27,878 bases of DNA from a virus. Position 1 is the first letter of the stretch; the number at the start of each line of letters is the position of its first letter. This document shows positions 5,795 through 10,772 of the stretch, piece after piece. A program made the translations under genes and the position numbers. The DNA is taken from the IMG/VR virus record IMGVR_UViG_3300010412_000152, positions 1 to 27,878 of that record, one strand, 5' to 3'. The notes beneath the pieces were generated by a model. The model did not search any database. It saw only the letters and a program-made list of their open reading frames with translations, and was not told where the DNA came from.

Positions 5795-5869
5795 TGGTGC
5801 CCCCACAGGGTATCGATCCCTGTTCTTCGGCTTGAAAGGCCGATATTCTAGCCAGTAAACTATGGGGGC
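5795..5869 (-). tRNA. tRNA-Glu(UUC)
   Basis: Anticodon arm TCGGC-CTTTCAA-GCCGA gives TTC. Acceptor GCCCCCA/TGGGGGC perfect. The T-loop is ATCGATA: A replaces the near-universal T54. Encoded CCA, A73. Confidence 0.93.
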
Positions 5870-5872
5870 TAT

Positions 5873-5948
5873 TGGTACTTGTCCCTGGATTTGAACCAAG
5901 CCTTTCTGTTCCACAAACAGACGTGCTAACCACTAACACTAAACAAGC
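5873..5948 (-). tRNA. tRNA-His(GUG)
   Basis: Loop TTGTGGA in TCTGT/ACAGA gives anticodon GTG. Acceptor GCTTGTT/GACAAGT has G/T pairs at both ends. T-loop TTCAAAT, encoded CCA. The gene lacks the usual bacterial G-1 and C73; it has T at -1 and A73. Confidence 0.92.
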
Positions 5949-5956
5949 ATAAACTT

Positions 5957-6024
5957 TGCTGGTCGCGCACCATCCCATCGGAAGGGATTTTGCCACCAGC
6001 ACTGCCACTCCGAGACTTTGGCAG
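5957..6024 (-). ncRNA. Unassigned structured RNA between tRNA-His and tRNA-Pro
   Basis: In an 80-nt gap inside a run of closely packed tRNAs, the sequence folds into a 7-bp stem TGCTGGT/ACCAGCA (5957-5963 with 5995-6001) enclosing a T-arm-like hairpin ATCCC-TTCCGAT-GGGAT (minus strand, 5972-5988). It is flanked by a second stem CTGCCA/TGGCAG (6002-6007 with 6019-6024). It has an acceptor-like stem and a T-arm-like hairpin but no D or anticodon arm and no CCA, so it is not a standard tRNA. It may be a tRNA remnant or a small stable RNA. Confidence 0.45.
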
Positions 6025-6028
6025 CAAT

Positions 6029-6107
6029 TGGTCTGTCAGGTAGGATTCGAACCTACGTTATTCCTCGCCCCAAACGAGGTGCCATTGCCAGGCTAGGCGA
6101 CTGACAG
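6029..6107 (-). tRNA. tRNA-Pro(UGG)
   Basis: Anticodon arm CCTCG-TTTGGGG-CGAGG gives TGG. Acceptor CTGTCAG/CTGACAG with the C1-G72 pair typical of bacterial proline tRNAs, T-loop TTCGAAT, A73, encoded CCA. Confidence 0.95.
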
Positions 6108-6111
6108 ATAT

Positions 6112-6187
6112 TGGAAGTGCAGGTGGGAGTTGAACCCACTTAGGACGGGTTTGCAATCCGCCGCCTTGTCCGACCAGCCCCTACACT
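6112..6187 (-). tRNA. tRNA-Cys(GCA)
   Basis: Loop TTGCAAA gives anticodon GCA, with an A/C mismatch closing the stem. Acceptor AGTGTAG/CTGCACT, T-loop TTCAACT, T73 as required for cysteine identity, encoded CCA. Confidence 0.93.
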
Positions 6188-6194
6188 ATGAAAC

Positions 6195-6443
6195 TTATTT
6201 TACTGAACCTGTAATCCAGTGATATACGTCTTTAATATCAGAACCAAATGCCCAAACAGCAAGTAACAGAATAACAATAATAATGACGCTTGTTGACATC
6301 CAACTGCTAGTTGCTCTTGTCACACCGATTGAAAAATTCAGAAAATCATTACCTAATACTTTAATCCCCATTTCAAACTTATTTGAGTTATCAACAACAG
6401 CAGGTTTTGAATTTGCTGCGGTTACTTCAGTTAATTCAGCCAT
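6195..6443 (-). CDS. Single-pass membrane protein, 82 aa
   Basis: Residues 51-68 (TSVIIIVILLLAVWAFGS) form one strong transmembrane helix. The N-terminal 50 residues are polar, low in Cys and Trp, and the C-terminal tail is short, so the topology could be either way. ATG 6443 has AAAGGGG about 5 nt upstream. The leader upstream contains a very GC-rich hairpin (6476-6496) after tRNA-Asp. The stop is 8 nt before the 5' end of tRNA-Cys. No homology recognised; a holin is possible by size but there is no direct support. Confidence 0.7.
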   Translation of the reverse strand: MAELTEVTAANSKPAVVDNSNKFEMGIKVLGNDFLNFSIGVTRATSSWMSTSVIIIVILLLAVWAFGSDIKDVYHWITGSVK

Positions 6444-6475
6444 CTTTTCCCCTTTTTATTTTTTTGTGATGGAAT

Positions 6476-6496
6476 GGGGGATGCCAGGCATCCCCC
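6476..6496. other. GC-rich hairpin in the leader of the 82-aa membrane protein
   Basis: GGGGGATG (6476-6483) pairs perfectly with CATCCCCC (6489-6496) around a 5-nt loop. No T-tract follows on either strand, so it is not a classic intrinsic terminator. It may protect the mRNA 5' end after tRNA-Asp is cut out. Next to it, about 25 nt repeat GTAG/GTGTAG (6499-6524). Confidence 0.55.
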
Positions 6497-6529
6497 CCTA
6501 CTCTACGCCACACTACACTACTACAAAAT

Positions 6530-6604
6530 TGGCGCCCTATAGGGTAATCGAAACCCTCTCAACCGTTAGACAGACGGCTAGCCTCACCAGATGCTTAATA
6601 GGGC
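6530..6604 (-). tRNA. tRNA-Asp(GUC)
   Basis: Loop CTGTCTA in GCCGT/ACGGT gives anticodon GTC. Acceptor GCCCTAT/ATAGGGC is perfect, T-arm AGGGT-TTCGATT-ACCCT, G73 as expected for aspartate, encoded CCA. Confidence 0.95.
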
Positions 6605-6610
6605 GTAACA

Positions 6611-6820
6611 TTATTCAGTCAGTAATATCTTTTCACTTTTATATATGGAAAGACCATTTTCACTGGTCAAACCGCGGCTTAGTTCATTATATTTTTCCAA
6701 AGCTTGTTCATATGTATCAAAACTTCCTGTATAAACAATGTCTTTGTTATTTGTGTTTTCTTCTTCAACAATCCACTTGGTTTCCAGTGGTTCCATTTGT
6801 CTGTTGAAATGATTGTTCAT
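6611..6820 (-). CDS. Hypothetical protein, 69 aa
   Basis: A small acidic protein (about residues 17-50: KWIVEEENTNNKDIVYTGSF, then a helix ALEKYNELSRG). It is the first gene after the promoter at 6855-6883, with a roughly 28-nt leader and a GGA ribosome binding site. The pattern of strands followed by a short helix with TYEQALEKY resembles small SPOR/DUF-like modules but I cannot place it. tRNA-Asp follows 7 nt after the stop. Confidence 0.65.
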   Translation of the reverse strand: MNNHFNRQMEPLETKWIVEEENTNNKDIVYTGSFDTYEQALEKYNELSRGLTSENGLSIYKSEKILLTE

Positions 6821-6854
6821 TTTATTTTCCAGCCTTTCGTTAATTTCGTGATAT

Positions 6855-6883
6855 ACTATACACTATTTATGTTTTCCAGTCAA
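6855..6883 (-). promoter_or_regulatory. Sigma-70-type promoter
   Basis: TTGACT (6883-6878), 17-bp spacer, TATAGT (6860-6855) on the minus strand. It overlaps the last codons of the 58-aa gene and would start transcripts near 6848, feeding the 69-aa gene and then tRNA-Asp and the tRNA cluster below it. Confidence 0.8.
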
Positions 6884-7039
6884 GTCATTGATGCCAGATA
6901 ATATTCTTATTTTATATCCATTCATTCTTGATATTTTTATATATTCCGAATCACTCCAACCGAAATTAAAGTGAATAACTAGAGGATATGTCATATAAAA
7001 TGCTTTATTATCTATACCAAACAGGGAAACTCTTTTCAT
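6863..7039 (-). CDS. Hypothetical protein, 58 aa
   Basis: The long open frame runs up through tRNA-Met, so the start is placed at ATG 7039 (MKRVSLFGIDNK), with AAGGA 11 nt upstream. The product has alternating hydrophobic and aromatic strands (FYMTYPLVIHFNFGW) and a basic C-terminus (GKHK). No motif recognised. Its 3' end contains the -35 box of the next promoter. Confidence 0.55.
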   Translation of the reverse strand: MKRVSLFGIDNKAFYMTYPLVIHFNFGWSDSEYIKISRMNGYKIRILSGINDLTGKHK

Positions 7040-7063
7040 TTCACTGTATATCCTTATTAAAAT

Positions 7064-7138
7064 GGTATGCAGGGAGGGACTCGAACCCCCATCAAAGTTC
7101 TTATGAGGAACCGGCTTTACCATTAAGCTACCCGCATA
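7064..7138 (-). tRNA. tRNA-Met(CAU), elongator type (or Ile2)
   Basis: Loop CTCATAA in GGTTC/GAACT gives anticodon CAT. Acceptor ATGCGGG/CCTGCAT begins with a paired A1-T72, so it is not an initiator. CAT tRNAs in phages can also be lysidine-modified isoleucine tRNAs; the sequence alone does not decide. T-loop TTCGAGT, A73, encoded CCA. Confidence 0.92.
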
Positions 7139-7142
7139 TTTA

Positions 7143-7433
7143 TTACTTTTGTTTGATTTGTGCAATCATTCCATCAGAAATGGGTGACTTATAAGTATTT
7201 TTTCTTCTTGTTAATATATTAATTGACCTATTTGGGAGCACTTCCAATTCAAAAATGAAAGCAGGACCGACATACTTATCTTTCAGTTCTTTCCGAATTT
7301 GTTTAATATTATCATCGTTGTCAATAATTTCATCCATTTCATCCATAGTTTTTGCATATCTATTCATTATAACATATTTGCCAGTATCTTTATTATCAAT
7401 GAAAATTGGAATATGTAGATTGTTAGTAGACAT
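7143..7433 (-). CDS. Hypothetical protein, 96 aa
   Basis: ATG 7433 has a strong AAAGGAG site 8 nt upstream. The middle is acidic (MDEMDEIIDNDDN) and helical, followed by a strand-rich segment (GPAFIFELEVLPNRSINILTRR). The acidic patch could mimic nucleic acid or bind a basic host partner, which is speculation. No known domain. It lies between the tRNA-like element at 7458 and tRNA-Met. Confidence 0.65.
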   Translation of the reverse strand: MSTNNLHIPIFIDNKDTGKYVIMNRYAKTMDEMDEIIDNDDNIKQIRKELKDKYVGPAFIFELEVLPNRSINILTRRKNTYKSPISDGMIAQIKQK

Positions 7434-7457
7434 GGTATATCTCCTTTATAATAAAGT

Positions 7458-7549
7458 TGGTAGGCGTGCTTGGAATCAAACCAAGTCGAGAACGGTAATC
7501 TGCCGCTGAAAGGTTTATAAATCCTCCCTGTGTATCAACACCCACGCCC
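7458..7549 (-). pseudogene. tRNA-like element fused to the 3' end of the GGQ gene
   Basis: The 3' half is a clear tRNA end: T-arm CTTGG-TTTGATT-CCAAG, acceptor strand CACGCCT, A73 and CCA. The matching 5' acceptor strand GGGCGTG (7543-7549) lies 92 nt upstream, inside the last codons of the release-factor-like gene. Between them are a 4-bp D-like hairpin GTGT/ACAC with a 4-nt loop, a weak anticodon-like arm GAGGA-TTTATAA-ACCTT (would be UAU) and a variable-arm-like GCGG/CCGT stem. It may be a divergent class II tRNA or a tRNA whose 5' half was replaced. Confidence 0.45.
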
Positions 7550-7931
7550 GTCTAGCTTCTATCAGTTCACCAAATTTCTTATCCAGTTCACTAGCAGCAA
7601 TTTGATAACCTGACACATGGTCCTTTACTCTGTTATCTGCTATATGATATGTTCTTATAGTTTCATTATTAACTATTCGTTCTGGATTTTCTTTTTGTAT
7701 CTCTTTCTGCACCCAACGTTCTAGTTTTTCACCTAGATTTTGAAATGCATCACTGAAATTTGACTTCCTGTTTCTATGTCTGGTGCATGATGCTTCAAGA
7801 CCTGACGGTAAGTGTCGTATTCGCACACAATTCTGGTTCTTATTTCTATTTTGCCCACCAGGACCTGTTCCGGAGAACCACTGGATATCAAAGTCTTTTT
7901 TGGTATAACAGTATTTTTCTATTTTTTCCAT
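7515..7931 (-). CDS. Class I release factor-like protein (GGQ domain only)
   Basis: The 138-residue protein has GTGPGGQNRNK at 21-31, with the universal GGQ (25-27) that triggers peptidyl-tRNA hydrolysis in the ribosomal A site. A second block at 93-108 (RTYHIADNRVKDHVSG) matches the region after the GGQ domain in bacterial RF1/RF2. The codon-recognition domain and the N-terminal domain are absent, so it is about one third the size of RF1/RF2. That resembles ArfB/PrfH-type rescue factors, although it lacks ArfB's long basic tail. A role in rescuing ribosomes stalled on cleaved or truncated mRNA is inferred. ATG 7931 has AGGT 7-8 nt upstream. Its last 35 nt double as the 5' part of the tRNA-like element. 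Confidence 0.85.
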   Translation of the reverse strand: MEKIEKYCYTKKDFDIQWFSGTGPGGQNRNKNQNCVRIRHLPSGLEASCTRHRNRKSNFSDAFQNLGEKLERWVQKEIQKENPERIVNNETIRTYHIADNRVKDHVSGYQIAASELDKKFGELIEARRAWVLIHREDL

Positions 7932-7948
7932 TTTAGATACCTAAATTT

Positions 7949-8025
7949 TGGTGCCCCTGGTAAGATTCGAACTTACAACATCTGGTTTCTAAGACCAGCG
8001 CCTCTGCCAATTGGACTACAAGGGC
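7949..8025 (-). tRNA. tRNA-Leu(UAG), short variable loop
   Basis: Anticodon arm CTGGT-CTTAGAA-ACCAG gives TAG, which reads CUA leucine codons. Acceptor GCCCTTG/CAGGGGC, T-arm GTAAG-TTCGAAT-CTTAC, A73, encoded CCA. The variable loop is only 5 nt (ATGTT), whereas bacterial leucine tRNAs are class II. Confidence 0.9.
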
Positions 8026-8026
8026 A

Positions 8027-8776
8027 TTATATTGGTAAAACACTTCTCGTTGATTTTAATCTTTCGTTGGCTATTTTAAAATAGTTTTCATCAATTTCAT
8101 AACCAACAAAATTTCTATTAAATCTGAATGCTGCAACACCAGTTGTTCCTGATCCCATCGTCAAATCTAATATCCAATTACCTTCATTAGAATAAGTTTT
8201 AATAAAATAGGCCATCATTTCAACAGGTTTTTGTGTTGGGTGTAATCCTTTTTCTTGAGAGAAAAATTGTATTGATAATGGATATCTTTCCCCATTTGGA
8301 TTATCTCTATGCATAGAATGTAACTGACCGTAAACTTCTCCAATTTTTTTATTACCTTTTGACTTAAATCTAAAATACGGTGTTGATTTCCAATTTTGTG
8401 GATTATATGTTGGTTTCTTTTGATAGAAAACCAAAACATTCTCATGATTCTTCATAGGCATTGAATTAGCCAACATTGGATTAGTGCCTTGTGGTTTTGC
8501 CCATATCCACTCATAACGGAAATCGTTTATATTTGAACCTATTAATTTTGTAGTAAAAGGTTGTGATGCTGTAAAAACCATAGCAGCATCTTCTTTTACT
8601 ACTCTATATAGTTTTTCCCACATTAAATCTAGATCAATTACAGAATCCCAGGCGCAAGCAGTAGTTCCATATGGCAAATCTGTTAAAACCATATCAATAG
8701 ATTTGTCTGCTAATTCATCAATTAATTCCAAGCAATTGCCTAATTTTATATTTGTCAAGGGTTGTGACACACTCAT
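8027..8776 (-). CDS. DNA methyltransferase, beta-class N6-adenine type
   Basis: The 249-residue protein has motif IV DLPYG at 33-37 near the N-terminus and the SAM-binding motif I DLTMGSGTTG at 204-213 near the C-terminus, preceded by HPTQKP at 179-184. This IV-TRD-I order is that of beta-class methyltransferases. D-x-P-Y favours N6-adenine over N4-cytosine. The target-recognition region is about 80-178; the site is not predictable from sequence. ATG 8776 has GGA 7 nt upstream and overlaps the upstream nuclease-like gene by 59 nt, so the two are tightly coupled. It could protect phage DNA from host restriction or be the modification half of a phage restriction-modification pair. The stop is 1 nt from tRNA-Leu(UAG). 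Confidence 0.9.
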   Translation of the reverse strand: MSVSQPLTNIKLGNCLELIDELADKSIDMVLTDLPYGTTACAWDSVIDLDLMWEKLYRVVKEDAAMVFTASQPFTTKLIGSNINDFRYEWIWAKPQGTNPMLANSMPMKNHENVLVFYQKKPTYNPQNWKSTPYFRFKSKGNKKIGEVYGQLHSMHRDNPNGERYPLSIQFFSQEKGLHPTQKPVEMMAYFIKTYSNEGNWILDLTMGSGTTGVAAFRFNRNFVGYEIDENYFKIANERLKSTRSVLPI

Positions 8777-9350
8777 AACTTTCCAATACCTTTTTCAATT
8801 CTTTTGGTTTGATTGATAACATAAAATCATCATTTTCACCACTTTTACCGCCTTGCTGATATTTAAAAACACTATCATCAATCATTTTTGATACTGTTTC
8901 TTTGTTATAAACATAGTTATATTTCGTGTGATTATTAAAATAATCAACCAACGTGATTGTCAGTATTTGCCAATCCTTTTTCAAAGCAATATGATTAATC
9001 ATCCAAGAACTGTTTTTTTCTGGTTTAAGTAGAGAAAATTTTGTTTCATTTTTAATGTAAATATGCTCTTTATCATCATAATTTGATAAATCTAAAATAA
9101 AATCATGACCAGCATTATCTCTATCTAAAGAATAGAAATTGGCTTTTGTATATAACTTCCTTTGTATAAATTCACCAACAGTCCCTTTTTGACCTGGATT
9201 CAAATAATAATAACCTTCATATGGTGTATTTAAAAATGGATCATCCTTAATCAAAGATTGAATATGATTACTAATTTCAAATTCTTCAATTTCATCAATT
9301 TCATTTTGAGAAATATCATTAGTATCCATTTTAAAAAATTTCATTAGCAT
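8718..9350 (-). CDS. Putative PD-(D/E)XK restriction endonuclease partner
   Basis: The 210-residue protein shows a plausible PD-(D/E)XK core: GEF with E60 in a helix, AGHDFILDL with D83, then strand HIYIKNETKFS with E102-x-K104, at the spacing usual for type II restriction enzymes. The N-terminus (8-30) is very acidic. No other nuclease motif is present. It overlaps the methyltransferase gene by 59 nt, with the nuclease first, which supports a restriction-modification reading. ATG 9350 has AAGGA 8 nt upstream; the frame also reaches TTG 9374 but that precedes the ribosome binding site. If not a nuclease, it could be a methyltransferase-associated specificity factor. Confidence 0.6.
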   Translation of the reverse strand: MLMKFFKMDTNDISQNEIDEIEEFEISNHIQSLIKDDPFLNTPYEGYYYLNPGQKGTVGEFIQRKLYTKANFYSLDRDNAGHDFILDLSNYDDKEHIYIKNETKFSLLKPEKNSSWMINHIALKKDWQILTITLVDYFNNHTKYNYVYNKETVSKMIDDSVFKYQQGGKSGENDDFMLSIKPKELKKVLESYECVTTLDKYKIRQLLGIN

Positions 9351-9366
9351 AATAAACTTCCTTAAT

Positions 9367-9443
9367 TGGTGCAAGTGCCATGGAATCGAACCAGGTTCTT
9401 CGGTTCTTCAGACCGACGCAATCACCAGACTTGCTCCACTTGC
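9367..9443 (-). tRNA. tRNA-Phe(GAA)
   Basis: Anticodon arm TCGGT-CTGAAGA-ACCGA gives GAA. Acceptor GCAAGTG/CACTTGC perfect, T-loop TTCGATT, A73, encoded CCA. Confidence 0.95.
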
Positions 9444-9444
9444 G

Positions 9445-9540
9445 TTATATTAATCCGTGTTGAATTGCTACAAAAAATGCTCCTAAACACAAAGCACAAA
9501 TAATCCACATGAAGAAAACAATCCATTGTGTAGTTGTCAT
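9445..9540 (-). CDS. Tiny single-pass membrane protein, 31 aa
   Basis: ATG 9540 has AAAGGAAA 5 nt upstream and the frame closes with TAA 1 nt before tRNA-Phe. Residues 6-27 are one transmembrane helix (WIVFFMWIICALCLGAFFVA), with a polar N-terminus (MTTTQ) and a short C-terminal tail. Its good ribosome binding site and its fit to the gap between two tRNAs support it as real. Function unknown; phages often use such micro-membrane proteins to alter the host envelope. Confidence 0.65.
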   Translation of the reverse strand: MTTTQWIVFFMWIICALCLGAFFVAIQHGLI

Positions 9541-9556
9541 ATTAGTTTCCTTTTAT

Positions 9557-9634
9557 TGGTGTCCCAGGTGGGATTCGAACCCACAACACCGAGGGTTTGA
9601 GCCTCAGGCCTCTGCCAAATTGGGCTACCAGGAC
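9557..9634 (-). tRNA. tRNA-Leu(CAA), short variable loop
   Basis: Loop CTCAAAC in TGAGG/CCTCG gives anticodon CAA, reading UUG. Acceptor GTCCTGG/CTGGGAC, T-arm GTGGG-TTCGAAT-CCCAC, A73, encoded CCA. The variable loop is 5 nt (GTGTT) and the D-arm resembles that of tRNA-Leu(UAG), so they are probably relatives. Confidence 0.92.
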
Positions 9635-9635
9635 A

Positions 9636-9890
9636 TTAAACTGGATGCCAGAAGATTTCTTTATTTTCCTTCACTTCTTCCGTTAGTTTATTCGTTAAAG
9701 CTTCTTTATGTGTTGCTTCCAAATTTGAAAGATTATCACCAGGAAATACAGTTACATTATAACCGTTATTGAACGAAATGTCAACCTGATATAACTCATG
9801 ACTGGTATTGTGCTTACGCAATAGGGAAACTGCTAGAGCAAATACCTCTGTATATTCTCTTGCCTTTGCGTTTTCAATCTTTATAATCAT
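9636..9890 (-). CDS. Hypothetical protein, 84 aa
   Basis: ATG 9890 overlaps the TAA of the previous gene (TAATG) and has GAGG 9 nt upstream, so translation is coupled. The protein looks like a small alpha/beta fold: a first strand and helix (EYTEVFALAVSLLRKH), two strands (YQVDISFNNGYNVTVFP) and a C-terminal acidic helix. No motif recognised. The stop is 1 nt from the tRNA-Leu(CAA) 5' end. Confidence 0.65.
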   Translation of the reverse strand: MIIKIENAKAREYTEVFALAVSLLRKHNTSHELYQVDISFNNGYNVTVFPGDNLSNLEATHKEALTNKLTEEVKENKEIFWHPV

Positions 9891-10147
9891 TACAATTTCC
9901 TCTTGAGGATATCACACAGTTGGTGAGCAAATTTTACTGGTGCAATATCGCGTTCAAATTTCCGTTTCATGGAAGCATATTTTGTGCGAACATCTGGTGG
10001 ATATTCAATACACACATAGGCTTCCAAATCTTGAGCGCATGTTTTCAATGTCTCAATTATAGACTCCAATTCATCCTTTGTCAAGGAAATATATTCTGGT
10101 TCCATTGTAACAATATTTACATTTTCATATTTTTTGACAGTTTTCAT
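9890..10147 (-). CDS. Hypothetical protein, 85 aa
   Basis: ATG 10147 has AAAGGATC about 9 nt upstream, overlapping the stop of the small membrane gene before it. The product is mainly helical (ELESIIETLKTCAQDLEAYV; MKRKFERDIAPVKFAHQL) with a basic C-terminus. No motif. It forms a run of coupled small genes from 10477 down to 9636. Confidence 0.65.
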   Translation of the reverse strand: MKTVKKYENVNIVTMEPEYISLTKDELESIIETLKTCAQDLEAYVCIEYPPDVRTKYASMKRKFERDIAPVKFAHQLCDILKRKL

Positions 10148-10162
10148 GATAGATTGATCCTT

Positions 10163-10315
10163 TCATAGTTTATATGATACAGCAATCAAAGCGGCATTTG
10201 CTACTGCATAACAAAGAACAACAACTGATAAAGCATAGTTGGTGCTCCATGCATATATTACTGCCTGACCAAAATACAACAGGGCAATAATAATCATTGG
10301 TATGTTCTGTAACAT
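10163..10315 (-). CDS. Small two-helix membrane protein, 50 aa
   Basis: ATG 10315 lies 3 nt after the stop of the preceding membrane gene. Residues 5-22 and about 28-48 are hydrophobic (IPMIIIALLYFGQAVIYAW; ALSVVVLCYAVANAALIAV), giving a helical hairpin with a few polar residues between. No strong ribosome binding site precedes the ATG, so re-initiation after the upstream stop is likely. Function unknown. Confidence 0.6.
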   Translation of the reverse strand: MLQNIPMIIIALLYFGQAVIYAWSTNYALSVVVLCYAVANAALIAVSYKL

Positions 10316-10318
10316 TTG

Positions 10319-10477
10319 TTATTCTTTAGATAATAGTGCCAGCACCACACTCCAAAACAATGATAAACACCAACCAATGACGAATGAAAGTGGGCTACTA
10401 ATCTCATAGTATTGTAAAATGAGAATACAAAAAAATACAAAGAAAAATGTCGCAAAAAATCCCAAGATGGTATTCAT
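10319..10477 (-). CDS. Small two-helix membrane protein, 52 aa
   Basis: ATG 10477 begins just after the 92-aa gene ends at 10480. Residues 4-23 (Phe-rich) and 30-49 form two membrane helices separated by QYYEISS. A GGAAGAT site upstream lies in the end of the preceding gene. With the 50-aa gene after it, it forms a tandem pair of small membrane proteins. Function unknown; holin-like size but not in a lysis context. Confidence 0.6.
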   Translation of the reverse strand: MNTILGFFATFFFVFFCILILQYYEISSPLSFVIGWCLSLFWSVVLALLSKE

Positions 10478-10479
10478 TT

Positions 10480-10758
10480 TCAATCTTCCCATTTTCCAAT
10501 AAACAAACGGTCTTGACCTGCTCTACTACGCGGGTTGGGTATTTCAATCAGTTCACCCAGTTCAACCAATCGGTCAACACATGCCATCATTGTCCATGTA
10601 TCAGCAGCACCAACACCAGGGGGTAATATCATTAGTTTTCCCATAGTTGCTGCACCAGATAACTTTATTAGTTTTTGGGCATTATCTCTAATGCCGAGAA
10701 ATAATGCCTGATTATCTGGTTCAAATACAGCAGACTTTAAATCTTGATAATGATACAT
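10480..10758 (-). CDS. Small winged-helix-like conserved phage protein, 92 aa
   Basis: ATG 10758 has GGAG 8 nt upstream; ATG 10773, which overlaps the TAA of the previous gene, has no ribosome binding site. The C-terminal half (TMMACVDRLVELGELIEI, then PRSRAGQDRLFIGK) reads as a recognition helix followed by a beta wing, a layout I associate with small conserved phage proteins of unknown role. DNA binding is therefore inferred. It is richer in G+C than the small membrane genes that follow it. Confidence 0.7.
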   Translation of the reverse strand: MYHYQDLKSAVFEPDNQALFLGIRDNAQKLIKLSGAATMGKLMILPPGVGAADTWTMMACVDRLVELGELIEIPNPRSRAGQDRLFIGKWED

Positions 10759-10772
10759 TTCGCGCACTCCCA

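Noticed and set aside
5775-6008. 77-codon minus-strand open frame
   Set aside because: It consists of tRNA-Lys(UUU), tRNA-Glu and tRNA-His sequence plus the structured gap.
7458-7549. A UGA-reading suppressor tRNA in the tRNA-like element
   Set aside because: A TCA triplet can be put in a loop only with a 2-bp stem; the anticodon stem does not form, so no codon assignment is defensible.
7949-8025. A stop-codon suppressor tRNA
   Set aside because: The anticodon is UAG, which pairs with CUA (Leu). An amber suppressor would need CUA as anticodon.
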